Shown here: positions 1-5,755 of the stretch, one piece after another
How the letters are laid out: the number at the start of each line of letters is the position of its first letter
How positions within the stretch are numbered: position 1 is the stretch's first letter
Assembly: GCA_902495955.1 (NCBI GenBank)
Contig: CABUZE010000025.1
Coordinates: forward strand, 1 to 9,143
Source: an uncultured Collinsella sp.
Lineage (GTDB): Bacteria > Actinomycetota > Coriobacteriia > Coriobacteriales > Coriobacteriaceae
Direction of reading: 5' to 3'
DNA: 9,143 nt
The notes under the pieces: model-generated
Database searches by the model: none
Seen by the model: the letters and a program-made list of their open reading frames with translations, nothing else
Told to the model about the DNA's origin: nothing
Translations under genes and position numbers: made by a program

Positions 1-174
1 AAGCGCAGGCACCTGGTAGCAAATGGACTTGCCGGCGCCCGTGGGCATAACACCCAGCGCATCACGACCGGCAAGGATCGCATCGACCATGCGGTCCTGT
101 CCCGGGCGAAACGAGGTGTAGCCAAAATAGGCGCCGAGCGTGTCGAGCGCCATCTGCTGCATGCTATCGGTCAT
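1..174 (-). CDS. recQ: RecQ-family ATP-dependent DNA helicase, N-terminal 58 codons only (gene runs off the left edge)
   Basis: Translating the minus strand from the ATG at 174-172 gives 58 uninterrupted codons reaching base 1. The residues match the start of RecQ helicases: the motif 0 region GYTSFRPGQ (about residues 18-26), which contacts adenine, then [15 protein letters not shown] with the Walker A lysine (about residues 36-50), then ICYQVPAL. RecQ proteins are superfamily 2, 3'-5' DNA helicases acting in recombination and replication-fork repair. Only this tip is visible, so the RQC and HRDC domains and the full length cannot be checked. The start is supported by an AGGA about six bases upstream and by a TATAAT box 32 bases further out. 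The gene is separated from the regulator gene by 383 bp of repeat-rich DNA and probably has no functional link to the sugar genes. Family assignment is secure; another RecQ paralogue is possible. Confidence 0.88.
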   Translation of the reverse strand, partial: MTDSMQQMALDTLGAYFGYTSFRPGQDRMVDAILAGRDALGVMPTGAGKSICYQVPAL

Positions 175-205
175 GGTTTCCTAACGTTCAAGTCATCTGC
201 CGCCG

Positions 206-211
206 ATTATA
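206..211 (-). promoter_or_regulatory. Putative -10 box (TATAAT) for recQ
   Basis: The minus strand reads TATAAT here, a perfect -10 hexamer 31 bases upstream of the recQ ATG, in otherwise GC-rich DNA. No convincing -35 hexamer lies 16-18 bases upstream, so the promoter is likely weak or depends on something else. Inference from sequence only. Confidence 0.45.
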
Positions 212-264
212 CGCCGCCACGCGGACCGGCGTCGCCCGGCTGTCAGCCACGCTCATTCTGCAGG

Positions 265-380
265 TAGTCATTGGGTAGTCATTGGGGACGTTCTTGAATG
301 ACTAGTCGTTTAAGAACGTCCCCAATGACTAAGGAGTGTCCCAAGGTGCCGGCAGAAAAGGAACGTCCCCAAGTGCCGGC
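265..380. repeat. REP-like inverted-repeat element, copy A, with TGCCGGC tails
   Basis: The element opens with a tandem duplication of TAGTCATTGGG (265-275 and 276-286). The second unit begins a 23-bp inverted repeat with one mismatch: arm 276-298 against arm 309-331, around a 10-base centre containing GACTAGTC. Two tails follow that share GTCCCnAAgTGCCGGC (338-353 and 364-380). The same architecture recurs at 8882-8997. The element fills much of the gap between the regulator gene and recQ and encodes no protein. On known biology this resembles REP/BIME-type palindromes mobilised by Y1 transposases, but no such transposase lies in the window. Confidence 0.7.
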
Positions 381-413
381 CCGACAACGCCGATGTTTTG
401 GCAACGACAGCGA

Positions 414-512
414 AAGCCCGCCAGAGCGAGCAAGGTGCCTTGAAACAAGGCGGCATTGACCTTCTGGTCATGCCGCCGAAGTTGAAAGGCAGATTGCCGC
501 TCTGGCGGGCTT
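414..512. repeat. Branched inverted repeat downstream of the GntR gene (possible terminator or structured RNA)
   Basis: A perfect 15-bp stem, AAGCCCGCCAGAGCG (414-428) with its complement at 498-512, encloses two smaller helices. One is CAAGGTGCCTTG (431-442, nearly self-complementary). The other is a strong hairpin, 449-461 with 466-477 (GGCGGCAT and GACC blocks, one bulged T, loop TTCT). On the minus strand the outer stem ends in GGGCTTTCGC, a weak U-run, so it could terminate the regulator transcript, whose stop is 46 bp away. The three-helix layout is more than a terminator needs. No known RNA family was recognised. Confidence 0.55.
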
Positions 513-527
513 GCAGCGTCGGCCGGT

Positions 528-549
528 CCGCCGTTCGTCAGAACGGCGG
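528..549 (-). terminator. Stem-loop just after the GntR stop codon
   Basis: A perfect 9-bp GC-rich stem (CCGCCGTTC at 528-536 with GAACGGCGG at 541-549) closes a 4-base loop, 8 bases after the regulator's stop codon. No U-tract follows on the minus strand, so it is at best a weak terminator or a 3'-end stabiliser. It sits next to the larger branched repeat at 414-512. Confidence 0.4.
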
Positions 550-557
550 GACCAACC

Positions 558-1277
558 CTACATCACCATAACGTAGCGCGATCCCACGTAGTACTGCTTA
601 CCCATCAGGACCGGCTCGCCATTGGGACCGGTAAAGCTGGCACGCAGGTTGAGCAGGGGATCGTGCGGAGCAATACCCAACTCGGCCGCCTGCTCGGTAT
701 TGGCACGAACGGCCTCGACCGTGCGGTAGCCAACCGAGACAATCGGCGTTCCGCCAACACGCTCGACCTCGGCAAAAATCGACTTGTCCTCAAGATCGGC
801 CGTCAACAGCTCGCGGTAGGCGTCAAACGGCACAAAGATGTTCTCCTCAAAGATAGGCTCGCCATCGGCTGTACGCACGCGCTTAATATGCAGCAGCAGC
901 GCGTCCTTCTGCAGGCCAAAGAACTCCATCTCGTTTTGACGTGCCGGCACAATCTGGCGATCGACCACATGCGCGCCCGCCTTCATGCCATTATCGGCAC
1001 ACAGCGCGGTAAACGTCTGCAGCGTCGAAGCGTGGAACTGGCGGTTGATGTGCGGCGTGGAGACAAAGGTGCCACGGCCCTGCTGCTTAACCAGGTAGCC
1101 ATCGGAGCACAGCTCCTCGACGGCGCGGCGCACCGTAATGCGGCTCACGTCGTACTGCTCGGCTAGCTCAAGCTCGGACGGAATACGCTCCTTGGGTGCA
1201 TAAACACCTTTCTCGATCGCATCCTTGATCTCGTCGTAAATCTGCTGGTAAAGCGGTGCATTTTTGGGCGCAGGCAT
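558..1277 (-). CDS. GntR-family transcriptional regulator, HutC subfamily (UTRA effector domain)
   Basis: The 239-residue protein has the full GntR/HutC layout. An N-terminal winged helix-turn-helix (about residues 8-73) contains PLYQQIYDEIK, RIPSELELAEQYDVSRITVRRA and the wing QQGRGTFV. A UTRA ligand-binding domain (about 90-235) contains LLLHIKRVRTADGEPIFEENIFVP and ends near GKQYYVGSRYVMVM. Length is typical (about 240). HutC-type regulators usually repress sugar, amino-sugar or Amadori-compound operons and release DNA on binding a phosphorylated sugar or amino-acid-like effector. The ATG at 1277 gives an immediate wHTH; its Shine-Dalgarno is weak (AAGAG nine bases away). Its promoter carries an ACGT-N5-ACGT palindrome also found at the PTS operon and, degenerate, at the exporter gene. 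Autoregulation and control of those genes are therefore likely, although the regulator lies more than 6 kb from the PTS promoter. NagR/FrlR-like function is plausible; the effector is not known. Confidence 0.93.
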   Translation of the reverse strand: MPAPKNAPLYQQIYDEIKDAIEKGVYAPKERIPSELELAEQYDVSRITVRRAVEELCSDGYLVKQQGRGTFVSTPHINRQFHASTLQTFTALCADNGMKAGAHVVDRQIVPARQNEMEFFGLQKDALLLHIKRVRTADGEPIFEENIFVPFDAYRELLTADLEDKSIFAEVERVGGTPIVSVGYRTVEAVRANTEQAAELGIAPHDPLLNLRASFTGPNGEPVLMGKQYYVGSRYVMVM

Positions 1278-1314
1278 ATCTAATCACTCTTATCGAAATA
1301 TTGAAATAACTAAT

Positions 1315-1327
1315 ACGTATATAACGT
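1315..1327. promoter_or_regulatory. Putative GntR operator, site 1 (regulator promoter)
   Basis: ACGTATATAACGT is an ACGT-N5-ACGT palindrome. It contains GT-N5-AC, the generic core of GntR-family operators. It lies 38-50 bases upstream of the regulator ATG, and its AT-rich centre could also serve as the -10 region. An equally exact ACGT-N5-ACGT is at 7543-7555, and degenerate copies are at 8815-8836. The binding partner is inferred. Confidence 0.6.
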
Positions 1328-1369
1328 CTAGTTTCATGTTACCTCATATTGATAAAACGATACACCCTC

Positions 1370-1413
1370 CCTACCAAAAAGCGACAGCTTCATTTTGGTA
1401 GGTTTTATCTGGG
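1370..1413. repeat. 44-bp hairpin element, copy 1 (pair of 3581-3624)
   Basis: A perfect 10-bp stem, CCTACCAAAA (1370-1379) with TTTTGGTAGG (1393-1402), encloses a 13-base loop and is followed by TTTTATCTGGG on the plus strand. The copy at 3581-3624 matches 40 of 44 bases. Read on the plus strand it has the look of an intrinsic terminator (stem then TTTTAT), yet no plus-strand gene precedes it. On the minus strand it lies between the yitT stop and the regulator promoter. Confidence 0.6.
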
Positions 1414-1496
1414 CAAACGAGAGCCTCTAAAAAGCAACGGGGCTTTCGAGGGGCTCATACGGAAGGGTTGCGCCAGGCCGGCAAAATGCCAAAACC

Positions 1497-2504
1497 CTAC
1501 TTCCCGTCGTCCTGCTGCAGGCTGTCCTGCTCGCTGAGGCGCGCCTGCCTGCTGGCCATGCGTGCGGGCTTGTCGGGATCGGGAACGGCCGTGGGCATGG
1601 GTTCGTCGACATGACCTCCCCACCAGCCGCCCACAAAGTTGAGCGTGTGGAACACGTTGATCACGGCGGCGGGATCAATGTCGCACACCAGCTTGATAAT
1701 GTCCTGGCTCTCGTAAGTCGAGACAACGGCGTGCAGCAGGTACATCTTTTCGCGGCTGTATCCGCCGATGACCTCGGCGCAGCTAATGCCGTGCTGAAAA
1801 TGGTCGACATAGGCGGTCATGACCTCGTCCGCCTTGCGCGTCGTGATCTGCAGCGTCACGCGGTCGTAGCGACGATAGAAGCTGTCGATGGTCTTGGTCG
1901 AAATAAACTGGAACACGATGGAGTACGCCGCCTTGTCCCAGCCAAACATAAAACCAAAGATCGCCAGGATAAAGCAGTTGAAACCAAAGATGACGCCCCA
2001 GATGGTCTTGCCCGTGTGGTTGGAAACCCACAGCGCGATAAAGTCGGTGCCGCCGGTGGAAGCGCCGGATTTAAGCGCGATGGCAGCGCCCAGACCCGAG
2101 ACCACGCCGCCAAAAATGATGAGCATGATCTTGTCGCCCAAAAACGGAGCGAAGTGAAAGACGTTGAGAAACAGCGATGAGAGCACGACCTGCATCATCG
2201 AGAAGATGACGAAGCGCTTGCTAATGCCGCTCCAGCATAGGAGCGCCACGGGGATGTTGAGCGCGAGCATACCGAGCGAGATGTCGATGTGAACGCCGCC
2301 GAGCGAGGTAACGCGATCGAGCAGGACCGCGACGCCGGTGAGACCGCTCGGAAGCAGGTCGGCGGGCTGAATGAACGCCTGGATCAGAAATGTCTGGAGA
2401 ACGGCGGAAATCGTGACCGCCACGGCAGTAATGGCGCGGCGGACGATGGTAAGGCGGCCGAGCACGAGCACGCGGTCCGTGAGCTGATCGATGGCGTTCG
2501 CCAC
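1497..2504 (-). CDS. YitT-family membrane protein (DUF161 plus DUF2179)
   Basis: The 335-residue product has an N-terminal block of five or six hydrophobic segments (about residues 20-205 from this start). It includes the family-typical LLPSGLTGVAVLL near the first segments and SGLGAAIALKSGASTGGTDFIAL in the middle. A soluble C-terminal DUF2179-like domain (about 215-290) follows, with TLQITTRKADEVMTAY, GGYSREKMYLLHAVVS and DPAAVINVFHTLNFVGGWW. A charged tail of about 40 residues ends the protein. YitT proteins sit in the cytoplasmic membrane; their substrate is not settled. I prefer the GTG at 2504 because AGGAG lies five bases upstream. An earlier in-frame TTG at 2525 has no comparable ribosome site. 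It is flanked by intergenic gaps of over 200 bp, so it is probably monocistronic and unconnected with the PTS genes. Confidence 0.88.
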   Translation of the reverse strand: MANAIDQLTDRVLVLGRLTIVRRAITAVAVTISAVLQTFLIQAFIQPADLLPSGLTGVAVLLDRVTSLGGVHIDISLGMLALNIPVALLCWSGISKRFVIFSMMQVVLSSLFLNVFHFAPFLGDKIMLIIFGGVVSGLGAAIALKSGASTGGTDFIALWVSNHTGKTIWGVIFGFNCFILAIFGFMFGWDKAAYSIVFQFISTKTIDSFYRRYDRVTLQITTRKADEVMTAYVDHFQHGISCAEVIGGYSREKMYLLHAVVSTYESQDIIKLVCDIDPAAVINVFHTLNFVGGWWGGHVDEPMPTAVPDPDKPARMASRQARLSEQDSLQQDDGK

Positions 2505-2549
2505 GCGGGCTCCTTTCGAAGGCAAATCTGGTTGTGAGGCATGTCGGCG

Positions 2550-2555
2550 ATTGTA
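2550..2555 (-). promoter_or_regulatory. Putative -10 box (TACAAT) for yitT
   Basis: The minus strand reads TACAAT, five of six matches to the -10 consensus, 45 bases upstream of the preferred GTG start. A TTGAAG at 2576-2581 resembles a -35 box, but the 20-base spacer is long. Weak sequence-only support. Confidence 0.35.
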
Positions 2556-2642
2556 GCACGGAGCATGCGGGGGCGCTTCAATTCACCCTCCCTCGACAAC
2601 CAAAGCGGGACCAGCAACCCCACGACCAAAGGCCCAAATAAC

Positions 2643-2761
2643 AAGTGAGTAGACTTTACGCGACCTGCAGAGCACACCCAAAACCGCCACCCCTGTGACC
2701 TGCGGTTTTACTAGAGCAGATACACTTTGTGCTCGTCCTACACCAAAAAGTCTACTCACTT
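2643..2761. repeat. 119-bp nested inverted repeat (MITE-like element or structured RNA)
   Basis: Perfect 15-bp outer arms, AAGTGAGTAGACTTT (2643-2657) and its complement (2747-2761), enclose two further helices that nest in register. These are GAGCACA (2670-2676) with TGTGCTC (2728-2734), and AAAACCGC (2680-2687) with GCGGTTTT (2702-2709). I see no target-site duplication at the ends and no coding sequence. It could be a non-autonomous mobile element or a folded transcript. It was not recognised as a named family. Confidence 0.6.
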
Positions 2762-2885
2762 AGCCCGAATCGAAGCCAAACGGATCAAAATTGAAACCAA
2801 ATTAAGCCAATCAACAGCAAAAGACGCGTGAACCAGTACTTCTCGCGGTCGTTTTAGCGTCAACTGCCTTCAAAAAACGTCACCC
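2762..2885. other. Intergenic stretch without identified features
   Basis: The DNA between the nested inverted repeat and the HAD terminator is fairly A-rich at its left end. It contains only a weak GACGCG/CGCGGTC pairing near 2824-2855. I see no gene, promoter or RNA family in it. Confidence 0.4.
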
Positions 2886-2931
2886 CAATAAAAACCACCA
2901 CGAAGGTGCCTGTCCCCTTTGTGGTGGTTTT
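2886..2931 (-). terminator. Intrinsic terminator of the HAD gene
   Basis: On the minus strand AAAACCACCAC (2931-2921) pairs perfectly with GTGGTGGTTTT (2901-2891). The helix can extend by about five pairs including one G.U, and the transcript then runs into TTTTTATT. It begins four bases after the stop codon of the HAD gene. The loop contains GGGGACAGGCACC, one of the GTCCC-type words found in other hairpins of this window. Confidence 0.85.
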
Positions 2932-2935
2932 GCTG

Positions 2936-3565
2936 CTAGATGGCAGATAGGATGTCGGTCAGATTATCGATAACGGCATCGGCTCGCGATTGATCGAGGT
3001 TGACGCCCTCGTGCGGACGCAGCGCCAGGACGCGGGCGCCGGAGCGTTTGCCGGCCTCGATACCCAAAGGCGAGTCCTCGATAACCAGGCACTCGGCAGG
3101 CTCCACCCCCAGCGCCTCCATGGCGCGCAGGTAGATCTCGGGATCGGGCTTAAACGCACTGCACTCGTGGCCGCTGATGGTGTAGTCCAGCACGTCGGCG
3201 ATACCGGCAATCTCCACCAGCTCGTCGATCAGCTCGCGATAGGACGAGCTCGCGATGGCACACTTCACGCCACGCTCGTGCAGCTTGCGCATCACCGGCT
3301 CCGTCTGCTCGTTGAGCAGCTCGGCATACGGAACGGGGTGGACCGGGCTGTAGACCTGCTTGTACTCCACGCGCAGGCGCTCGCGCAGCTCAACATCGTC
3401 GGGCACCAGCGCCTCCCAAATGGCAGGCTCGTTAGACCCCGAAAGATCGGGGATCTCGTCAAAGTGGAACCCTTTCTCTTCCATAAACGCCACGCGACGA
3501 CGGTTGTAGAACCACTCGGTATCGACCAGCACGCCGTCCATATCAAACAGCACTGCCTTGATCAT
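2936..3565 (-). CDS. HAD-superfamily hydrolase, beta-phosphoglucomutase-like subfamily
   Basis: The 209-residue protein shows all four HAD motifs. These are DMDGVLVDTE (Asp8 nucleophile and Asp10 acid/base), AIASSS with the motif II serine at about 106, the lysine of AFKPDPEIYLRA at about 139, and VIEDSPLGIEAG with metal-binding acids at about 163-164. A helical cap domain occupies roughly residues 16-85. Members dephosphorylate small sugar phosphates or isomerise hexose phosphates; the exact substrate cannot be read from the sequence. The ATG at 3565 is chosen because GGAGGAG lies six bases upstream and the product begins right at the conserved strand MIKAVLFDMDG. A longer upstream reading has no conserved content. 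It follows the SIS gene on the same strand but a strong terminator separates them, so it is probably its own unit. A role in disposing of sugar phosphates from the PTS pathway is possible but unproven. Confidence 0.92.
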   Translation of the reverse strand: MIKAVLFDMDGVLVDTEWFYNRRRVAFMEEKGFHFDEIPDLSGSNEPAIWEALVPDDVELRERLRVEYKQVYSPVHPVPYAELLNEQTEPVMRKLHERGVKCAIASSSYRELIDELVEIAGIADVLDYTISGHECSAFKPDPEIYLRAMEALGVEPAECLVIEDSPLGIEAGKRSGARVLALRPHEGVNLDQSRADAVIDNLTDILSAI

Positions 3566-3580
3566 ACGCATCTCCTCCCA

Positions 3581-3624
3581 CCTGCCAAAAAGGGACAGGT
3601 TTATTTTGGTAGGTTTTATCTGGG
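3581..3624. repeat. 44-bp hairpin element, copy 2, just upstream of the HAD ribosome-binding site
   Basis: CCTGCCAAAA (3581-3590) pairs with TTTTGGTAGG (3604-3613), with one G.U or A.C pair depending on strand. The 13-base loop AGGGACAGGTTTA and the trailing TTTTATCTGGG align with copy 1 at 1370-1413 (40 of 44 bases). On the minus strand the helix ends a few bases before the GGGAGGAG that serves the HAD start. It therefore lies in that gene's leader, unless transcription starts inside it. Confidence 0.6.
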
Positions 3625-3659
3625 GTTTTATGGCACGACGGACACGCCCTCCCCAAAGC

Positions 3660-3691
3660 AAAAAAGGGGATGGGGCGCAAACCCCATCCCC
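3660..3691 (-). terminator. Strong intrinsic terminator of the PTS-SIS transcript
   Basis: On the minus strand a perfect 10-bp stem, GGGGATGGGG (3691-3682) with CCCCATCCCC (3675-3666) and a 6-base loop, is followed directly by six T residues (3665-3660). It sits 34 bases after the SIS stop codon. This is a textbook rho-independent terminator and sets the end of the operon. Confidence 0.93.
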
Positions 3692-3725
3692 TCTCAATCA
3701 ACCGGTAAGGTCTACTTACTTGTGA

Positions 3726-4709
3726 TTAGTAGGAAAGCTTCCACATGTAGCGACGCATGGTCAGCGGGTGCTGACGGGCCTCGGCGATCTGGTTGCCGTA
3801 CTCGCGCATAACGGCGAGGTGCAGCAGCGGGTTGAAGTAGGTGACGACGCTTGCGGGCACAGCGTCAGCCAGGCCGTAGTCCTTGGAGTCGATCAGAGCG
3901 ACCTTGGCGCCCATGCGCTTAAGGAAGGTGAGGGCGCGGGCGTCCATCGGACGGGTGGCGCCATCGGACATGAAGAAGACGTAGGGCTTACCCTCGGTGG
4001 AAACCTCGAACGGGCCGTGGAAGTACTCGCCGGTGTTGTAGGCAGCGGCGTCGATCCACTGCATCTCGGTGAACAGGAAGGCGGCGTGAGAGTAAGCCAT
4101 CTTCTCGGAGGCACCGGAAGCCATGAAGTAGATCATCTTGTCGTCCTTGAAGTCCTCGGCGAACTTCTTGGCGAGCTTCTTGCAGTGCTGAGCGGCGTTC
4201 TCGCAGAGCTCGAAGACGTTGGTGAGGCCGGTGATCATGTCCTCGTAGTGGTCATAACCCTCGGTCTGCTGAAGGATCTCGACAGCAAGAGCGATGGCGT
4301 AGCCGGGCTTCTCGCACTTGGCAGCGAAGTTGGCATGGAAGCCGTGAACGATGACGTAGTCAGCGTCGACGGTCAGAGCGGAGCCAGCCTTGTTGGTGAG
4401 GGAGACGACCGGGCAGTTGTGCTTCTTGGCGGTCTTGTTGGCCTCGACGGTCTCGGGCGTGGAGCCACCGAGGGAGCAGGTGATCACGAAGGTGTGCTCG
4501 TTGACCCAGGAAGGCGTGTCGTAGTTGAACTCGTTAGCGGTGAAGATCTGAACGTTCAGCTTGTCCGTGTTGTTGGCCAGGAAGTACTTGGCGGGGTAAA
4601 GGTCGGACATGGAGGCACCGCAGCCGACGAAGGCGACGCTGTGGATCTCGTGGTTGGACAGGACGTCAGCGACGATCTGCTTAGGGAGGTTAAGGTCGAT
4701 CTCGTACAT
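3726..4709 (-). CDS. SIS-domain sugar isomerase/deglycase, FrlB/GfrF-like (candidate Amadori 6-phosphate deglycase)
   Basis: The 327-residue protein has two SIS (sugar isomerase) domains. The first (about residues 20-150) contains FVGCGASMSDLYPAKYFL and the phosphate-binding SLGGSTPETVEA. The second (about 175-320) contains YFMASGASEKMAYSHAA, the likely catalytic NTGEYFHGPFE (Glu228, His231) and the C-terminal RRYMWKLSY. From memory these resemble FrlB (ESGEFRHGPLEIVE and a terminal RRYYGGLVEY). FrlB-type enzymes split fructoselysine 6-phosphate into glucose 6-phosphate and lysine, and GfrE/GfrF do the same for Amadori sugars brought in by a mannose-type PTS. Length fits the family. The ATG at 4709 has AAAGGA nine bases upstream; an ATG at 4718 directly abuts that site and is less likely. 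The gene follows EIID by 199 bp and ends at a strong terminator. An amino-sugar isomerase or AgaS-like deaminase is the main alternative. Confidence 0.85.
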   Translation of the reverse strand: MYEIDLNLPKQIVADVLSNHEIHSVAFVGCGASMSDLYPAKYFLANNTDKLNVQIFTANEFNYDTPSWVNEHTFVITCSLGGSTPETVEANKTAKKHNCPVVSLTNKAGSALTVDADYVIVHGFHANFAAKCEKPGYAIALAVEILQQTEGYDHYEDMITGLTNVFELCENAAQHCKKLAKKFAEDFKDDKMIYFMASGASEKMAYSHAAFLFTEMQWIDAAAYNTGEYFHGPFEVSTEGKPYVFFMSDGATRPMDARALTFLKRMGAKVALIDSKDYGLADAVPASVVTYFNPLLHLAVMREYGNQIAEARQHPLTMRRYMWKLSY

Positions 4710-4799
4710 CTGACACATTCCTTTCAATTTTTGCGGCGCCACATTGCCGGGCGCTCGCAGGGTTACCGTGGTTTGGACCGAGTCGCCGGCCCGTTGAGG

Positions 4800-4830
4800 A
4801 TGCGACAAAGGGACTGTCCCATTGTCGCAT
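4800..4830. repeat. Stem-loop between EIID and SIS genes (GGGACTGTCCC centre)
   Basis: ATGCGACAA (4800-4808) pairs with TTGTCGCAT (4822-4830). The enclosed bases AGGGACTGTCCCA fold further as GGGAC/GTCCC, giving one long hairpin with a single A.A mismatch. On the minus strand, the direction of the operon, no U-tract follows. It is therefore more likely a processing, pausing or stability structure than a full terminator. On the plus strand TTTT follows. Confidence 0.6.
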
Positions 4831-4843
4831 TTTGGGGATGGAA

Positions 4844-4874
4844 GCCTGCCTGGGGTATGGGATGCCAGGCAGGC
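4844..4874. repeat. Second stem-loop between EIID and SIS genes
   Basis: A perfect 10-bp GC-rich stem, GCCTGCCTGG (4844-4853) with CCAGGCAGGC (4865-4874), closes an 11-base loop. It lies 34 bases after the EIID stop codon. No U-tract follows on the minus strand. In mannose-type PTS operons such structures can protect upstream mRNA from 3' exonucleases; that role is inferred here. Confidence 0.6.
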
Positions 4875-4896
4875 CCCCGGGGGAAAGCGGTTAGGC

Positions 4897-4914
4897 GCTT
4901 AGTCGCGACTAAGC
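4897..4914. repeat. 18-bp perfect palindrome overlapping the EIID stop codon
   Basis: GCTTAGTCGCGACTAAGC is a perfect uninterrupted palindrome that includes the TAG stop of the EIID gene. With no loop it is a better candidate for a dimeric DNA-binding site than for an RNA hairpin. No binding protein is suggested by the sequence. Confidence 0.45.
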
Positions 4915-5742
4915 CAGGATGCCGACCGCGGAGAGGGCGATGCCGCCCACAATGGCGATCACGAGAAGCCAACCGGTGTTGACGTTCTTCTTGATGAGCC
5001 AGTACATAAGGCCGGTGAGGCCAAGGGAGATCATCTGGGGCATCATGCTGTCCAGGATGTCCTGGATAACGACGGTGCCGTCAGCGAACTGCAGCGGGGT
5101 GGTGGCGCCGATCAGCGTGGCGATCATGCCGCCCACGGACATAAGACCCACGATGCCGCAGACATACATGAGCTTCTCCATGAGGTCGCCGCCCTGAAGC
5201 TTGCTCAGGTACTCGTGGCCGCCCTGATAGCCCATCTTGGCTGCGAACCAAGTAATCAGCACGGAGGGGACGATGGAGATGAGAAGGGCCAGGATCGGGC
5301 CCATGATGGAGCCCTGCTGAGCCAGCTGAACGCCCAAGCCAAAGGCGATAACGCGGATGGTGCCCTGGAAGAAGGAGTCACCGATGCCGGAAAGCGGGCC
5401 CATAAGGGAGGTCTTGACCGCGTTAATCGAATCGGGGTTGAAGTTCTCGGGATCCTTGGCGTACTCCTCCTCCATGGAGGCGGCGAGGCCCAGGATGAAA
5501 GCGCTCGTCTGCGGGGTGCAGTTGTAGAACGCCATGTGACGGTGGTAAGCCTCTTTCTTAGCAGCGAGCTGCTTGGGGTCGGACTCATCCGGATAGAGGC
5601 GATCGAGCGTGGGAACCATGCCGTAGAGGAAGCCCATGTTCATCTGACGCTCGTAGTTCCAAGAGGCCTGGATGGCCCAGGAGCGCCAGAAGAACTGGCT
5701 GACCTTCTTGTTCAGGGACACGTCCTTGGTTGCGGTTGCCAT
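4909..5742 (-). CDS. PTS mannose/fructose/sorbose-family EIID component
   Basis: The 277-residue membrane protein is the IID partner of the IIC channel in a mannose-class phosphotransferase permease. The N-terminal cytosolic part carries FFWRSWAIQASWNYERQMNMGFLYGMVPTL (split over residues 17-46), FYNCTPQTSAFILG and the family hallmark GPLSGIGDSFFQGTIR (about 115-130). Hydrophobic segments near 140-165, 190-210, 233-250 and 255-275 give the membrane part. Length matches the family (about 270-300). I chose the ATG at 5742 because AGGAGG lies eight bases upstream. Longer readings extend through the EIIC stop region and lack conserved residues. Only 13 bp separate it from EIIC, and the EIIC stop overlaps its ribosome site (TAAGGAGG), so the two are translationally coupled. 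It acts with the EIIAB and EIIC proteins upstream. Confidence 0.96.
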   Translation of the reverse strand: MATATKDVSLNKKVSQFFWRSWAIQASWNYERQMNMGFLYGMVPTLDRLYPDESDPKQLAAKKEAYHRHMAFYNCTPQTSAFILGLAASMEEEYAKDPENFNPDSINAVKTSLMGPLSGIGDSFFQGTIRVIAFGLGVQLAQQGSIMGPILALLISIVPSVLITWFAAKMGYQGGHEYLSKLQGGDLMEKLMYVCGIVGLMSVGGMIATLIGATTPLQFADGTVVIQDILDSMMPQMISLGLTGLMYWLIKKNVNTGWLLVIAIVGGIALSAVGILA

Positions 5743-5755
5743 AGTGTGTTCCTCC

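Larger units (their letters stand above)
1278..1496. other. Intergenic region between yitT and the GntR gene
   Basis: This stretch holds the AT-rich regulator promoter with operator site 1, the 44-bp hairpin element, and an imperfect stem near 1422-1457 (GAGCCTCT with AGGGGCTC, one mismatch). The last could help end the yitT transcript; a small AAAGC/GCTTT hairpin with trailing T residues on the minus strand lies inside it. No coding sequence is supported. Confidence 0.5.

Noticed and set aside
265..380. CRISPR array
   Set aside because: Only two or three short imperfect repeats with internal symmetry occur. There are no regular spacers and no cas genes, so the pattern is an inverted-repeat element.
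414..512. Integron attC recombination site
   Set aside because: The folded shape is suggestive, but no paired RYYYAAC / GTTRRRY core sites are found in the expected places, and there is no integrase or cassette context.
2643..2761. Complete insertion sequence
   Set aside because: It is only 119 bp with no transposase reading frame and no visible target-site duplication. At most it would be a non-autonomous element.
3660..3691. Terminator taken as proof that the HAD gene is unrelated to the PTS pathway
   Set aside because: Terminators can leak, and HAD phosphatases are common beside sugar genes. The sequence does not settle it either way.
2990..3811. Plus-strand open frame opposite the HAD gene
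   Set aside because: It runs through the HAD gene, the terminator and into the SIS gene in antisense. No domain is recognisable.
3768..4982. Long plus-strand open frame opposite the SIS gene
   Set aside because: It is antisense to a well-conserved SIS gene. Its translation is a Val/Gly/Leu/Asp-rich low-complexity sequence with no recognisable domain, as expected from codon bias of the real gene.
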